DNA of 6,198 nt from Embleya sp040605455. GTDB taxonomy: Bacteria; Actinomycetota; Actinomycetes; Streptomycetales; Streptomycetaceae. The notes under the pieces were generated by a model. That model worked only from the letters and a program-made list of their open reading frames with translations, was not told the origin of the DNA and made no database searches. The translations under genes and the position numbers were made by a program. The stretch lies in the NCBI RefSeq assembly GCF_040605455.1, contig NZ_JBEXCV010000276.1, forward strand, positions 1 to 6,198, given 5' to 3'. This document shows, one piece after another, positions 5,553-6,198 of the stretch (the first letter of the stretch is position 1; each line of letters starts with the position of its first letter).

Positions 5553-5594
5553 GGCCTGTCGCCCACGTCACCTCGCTGACGTGGGCGACAGGCC
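5553..5594. repeat. Perfect 18-bp inverted repeat (strong hairpin)
   Basis: GGCCTGTCGCCCACGTCA at 5553-5570 is exactly complementary to 5577-5594, with a six-base loop CCTCGC. The stem is long, GC-rich and mismatch-free. No T-tract follows on either strand, so it is either an actinobacterial-style terminator or a binding or processing site. It marks the edge between the asymmetric stretch and the dyad-rich region. Confidence 0.8.
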
Positions 5595-5666
5595 CGCGCG
5601 CGGACTCGCCACCGAGAGGCTGAGGGCATCCCTGAAGAGGCCTGAGCAGGCGCGAAGGACATCCGG

Positions 5667-5728
5667 ACCCCGAACGCGCGACAGGCCCTCACGCGGCCGT
5701 ACAGGCCCCGCGTGGCCGTGTTCGGGGT
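5667..5728. repeat. Nested inverted repeats
   Basis: ACCCCGAAC at 5667-5675 pairs with GTTCGGGGT at 5720-5728. Inside it CACGCGG at 5690-5696 pairs with CCGCGTG at 5708-5714. Together they could fold as a long branched or interrupted hairpin of 62 bases. No coding frame explains it. Confidence 0.6.
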
Positions 5729-5738
5729 TGCGCCGTGA

Positions 5739-5781
5739 CCGGTGAGCGACCCGGTATGCGCCACCCCGACCGAGTCACCGG
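5739..5781. repeat. Seven-base inverted repeat
   Basis: CCGGTGA at 5739-5745 pairs with TCACCGG at 5775-5781 across a 29-base spacer. Alone it is weak; it is listed because it lies in the same cluster of dyads. Confidence 0.35.
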
Positions 5782-5862
5782 GCCTCCAGGACCCGACTCG
5801 CCGGGCCGGGCCGGCGCGTGCCCGAACGCGGCGGGGCCGGCGGCTTTCACATATCTGCCCTG

Positions 5863-5888
5863 CCGTGAGGCGTCCGGACGCCTCACGG
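5863..5888. repeat. Perfect 26-bp palindrome
   Basis: The half-site CCGTGAGGCGTCC at 5863-5875 is followed at once by its exact reverse complement at 5876-5888, with no loop. A spacerless palindrome of this length suits a dimeric DNA-binding protein or a cruciform, and it lies five bases before the 11-bp tandem array. Confidence 0.85.
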
Positions 5889-5892
5889 GTCG

Positions 5893-5936
5893 GGTGCACG
5901 GAAGGTGCGCGAAGGGTGCGTGGAAGGTGCACGGCC
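5893..5936 (+). repeat. Iteron-like array: four 11-bp tandem units
   Basis: Units begin with GGTGC at exactly 5893, 5904, 5915 and 5926. The first three follow GGTGC-N-C/T-G-G/A-A-A/G, and the fourth keeps GGTGCACGG. The period is close to one helical turn, so a protein would see all units on one face of the DNA. Such phased repeats next to dyads are typical of plasmid replication origins (iterons) and some autoregulated promoters. Which applies is not known. Confidence 0.75.
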
Positions 5937-5940
5937 TTGT

Positions 5941-5994
5941 GGTAGCGGCCTTTCCGTACTGGTCAAGGACATACCGGGCCCCTTGTCCGCTACC
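5941..5994. repeat. Eight-base inverted repeat flanking a CCCCTTGTCC box
   Basis: GGTAGCGG at 5941-5948 pairs with CCGCTACC at 5987-5994. The right arm overlaps the last two bases of the first CCCCTTGTCC box (5979-5988). Confidence 0.5.
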
Positions 5995-6073
5995 GAGCGT
6001 GTCCGGTCACCCCCTTGTCCTGTGTCGGTGGATCGGGACGTATCGGGGCGAACAGACGGAGGACAAGGGGGTG
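5979..6073. promoter_or_regulatory. Three CCCCTTGTCC boxes, two forming a 14-bp inverted repeat
   Basis: CCCCTTGTCC occurs at 5979-5988 and 6011-6020, 32 bases (about three helical turns) apart, and in inverted form at 6061-6070. The last two extend to a perfect 14-bp inverted repeat, CACCCCCTTGTCCT at 6008-6021 against 6060-6073, across 38 bases. Repeated, oriented boxes upstream of the gene starting at 6170 look like operator or initiator binding sites. The bound protein is unknown. Confidence 0.6.
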
Positions 6074-6169
6074 CTCGGGGTCGAGTAGTAGGCGTACAGC
6101 AGTTGGCGCCGAGAATGATCTTGCTGGCTACTCGGTCTCCGTCTCCTGAAGTAGGGGTTGGGAGGGGTT

Positions 6170-6198
6170 ATGCCCGAAGGGCGCCCCCGGGGGCGCCC
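6170..6198 (+). CDS. Start of an unidentified gene, cut by the window edge
   Basis: GGAGGGG at 6161-6167 lies just before ATG 6170, and the frame reads M-P-E-G-R-P-R-G-R-P to the end of the window. The spacing from GGAGG to ATG is four bases, slightly short but workable. Only ten residues are visible, so no family can be named; a basic Arg/Pro/Gly-rich start would suit a DNA-binding protein. The upstream iteron-like array and CCCCTTGTCC boxes make a replication initiator or a plasmid regulator the natural guess, but nothing in the coding part shows it. Confidence 0.45.
6179..6198. repeat. Perfect 20-bp palindrome at the window end
   Basis: GGGCGCCCCCGGGGGCGCCC is its own reverse complement and consists of two GGGCGCCC octamers around CCGG. 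It lies within codons 4-10 of the cut-off gene and ends exactly at the last base given. A second small hairpin, GCCC-GAA-GGGC (6172-6182), overlaps it and includes the last base of the start codon. Confidence 0.85.

Noticed and set aside
3486..5579. Plus-strand open frame of 697 codons opposite the methyltransferase
   Set aside because: It is the antisense shadow of the minus-strand operon. Its translation is Arg/Gly/His-rich with no domain, while the opposite strand carries clear methyltransferase motifs.
5893..5936. CRISPR array
   Set aside because: The units are 11 bp with no unique spacers, and no cas gene is present.
5689..6088. Overlapping open frames on both strands in the repeat region
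   Set aside because: No ribosome binding site or domain, and the composition follows the palindromes and repeats.

Overview
The window is 6.2 kb of very GC-rich DNA with strong G/C preference at third codon positions. The proteins look like those of a filamentous actinomycete (Streptomyces, Nocardiopsis or a relative), but the genus cannot be fixed from the sequence. A partition locus next to a repeat-rich non-coding stretch suggests a plasmid, an integrated plasmid or an accessory chromosome arm.

Layout. (1) 19-1533, minus strand: a parA-parB-type partition pair in decay. ParA has lost its N-terminal third, including the P-loop, and the downstream ParB-like gene has a single-base frameshift. 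(2) 1673-3255: two convergent accessory genes. A plus-strand HEPN-type protein keeps an R-x4-H ribonuclease motif but is also broken by one extra base. A minus-strand protein resembles the PD-(D/E)XK nuclease fold. Both start codons sit exactly six bases after a TANNNT hexamer, the arrangement of leaderless actinobacterial transcripts. (3) 3398-5228, minus strand: a compact operon with a visible promoter, a good ribosome binding site, a 44-residue proline-rich peptide, a protein-isoaspartate-methyltransferase homologue and a small TPR-like protein. (4) 5229-6169: non-coding DNA. Its first part is strongly strand-asymmetric. The rest is packed with dyads, an exact four-unit 11-bp tandem repeat and three copies of a CCCCTTGTCC box, and looks like a replication origin or control region. 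(5) 6170-6198: the start of a plus-strand gene that runs off the window, with its first codons inside a perfect 20-bp palindrome.

How the parts may work together. The most interesting unit is the peptide-methyltransferase-TPR operon. Standalone homologues of protein-isoaspartate methyltransferase paired with a small peptide are the hallmark of aspartimide-forming RiPP (ribosomally made, post-translationally modified peptide) pathways such as the imiditides. No lanthipeptide synthetase, ATP-grasp ligase or lasso cyclase lies in the window. The peptide has several Asp residues, including one Asp-Gly pair. Its role as substrate is inferred; a translated leader peptide controlling the methyltransferase is the main alternative. 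The HEPN and nuclease genes look like a defence-type accessory insert that may have arrived when parA lost its 5' end. The two one-base frameshifts could be real decay or sequencing errors, and this must be settled before calling the partition system dead.
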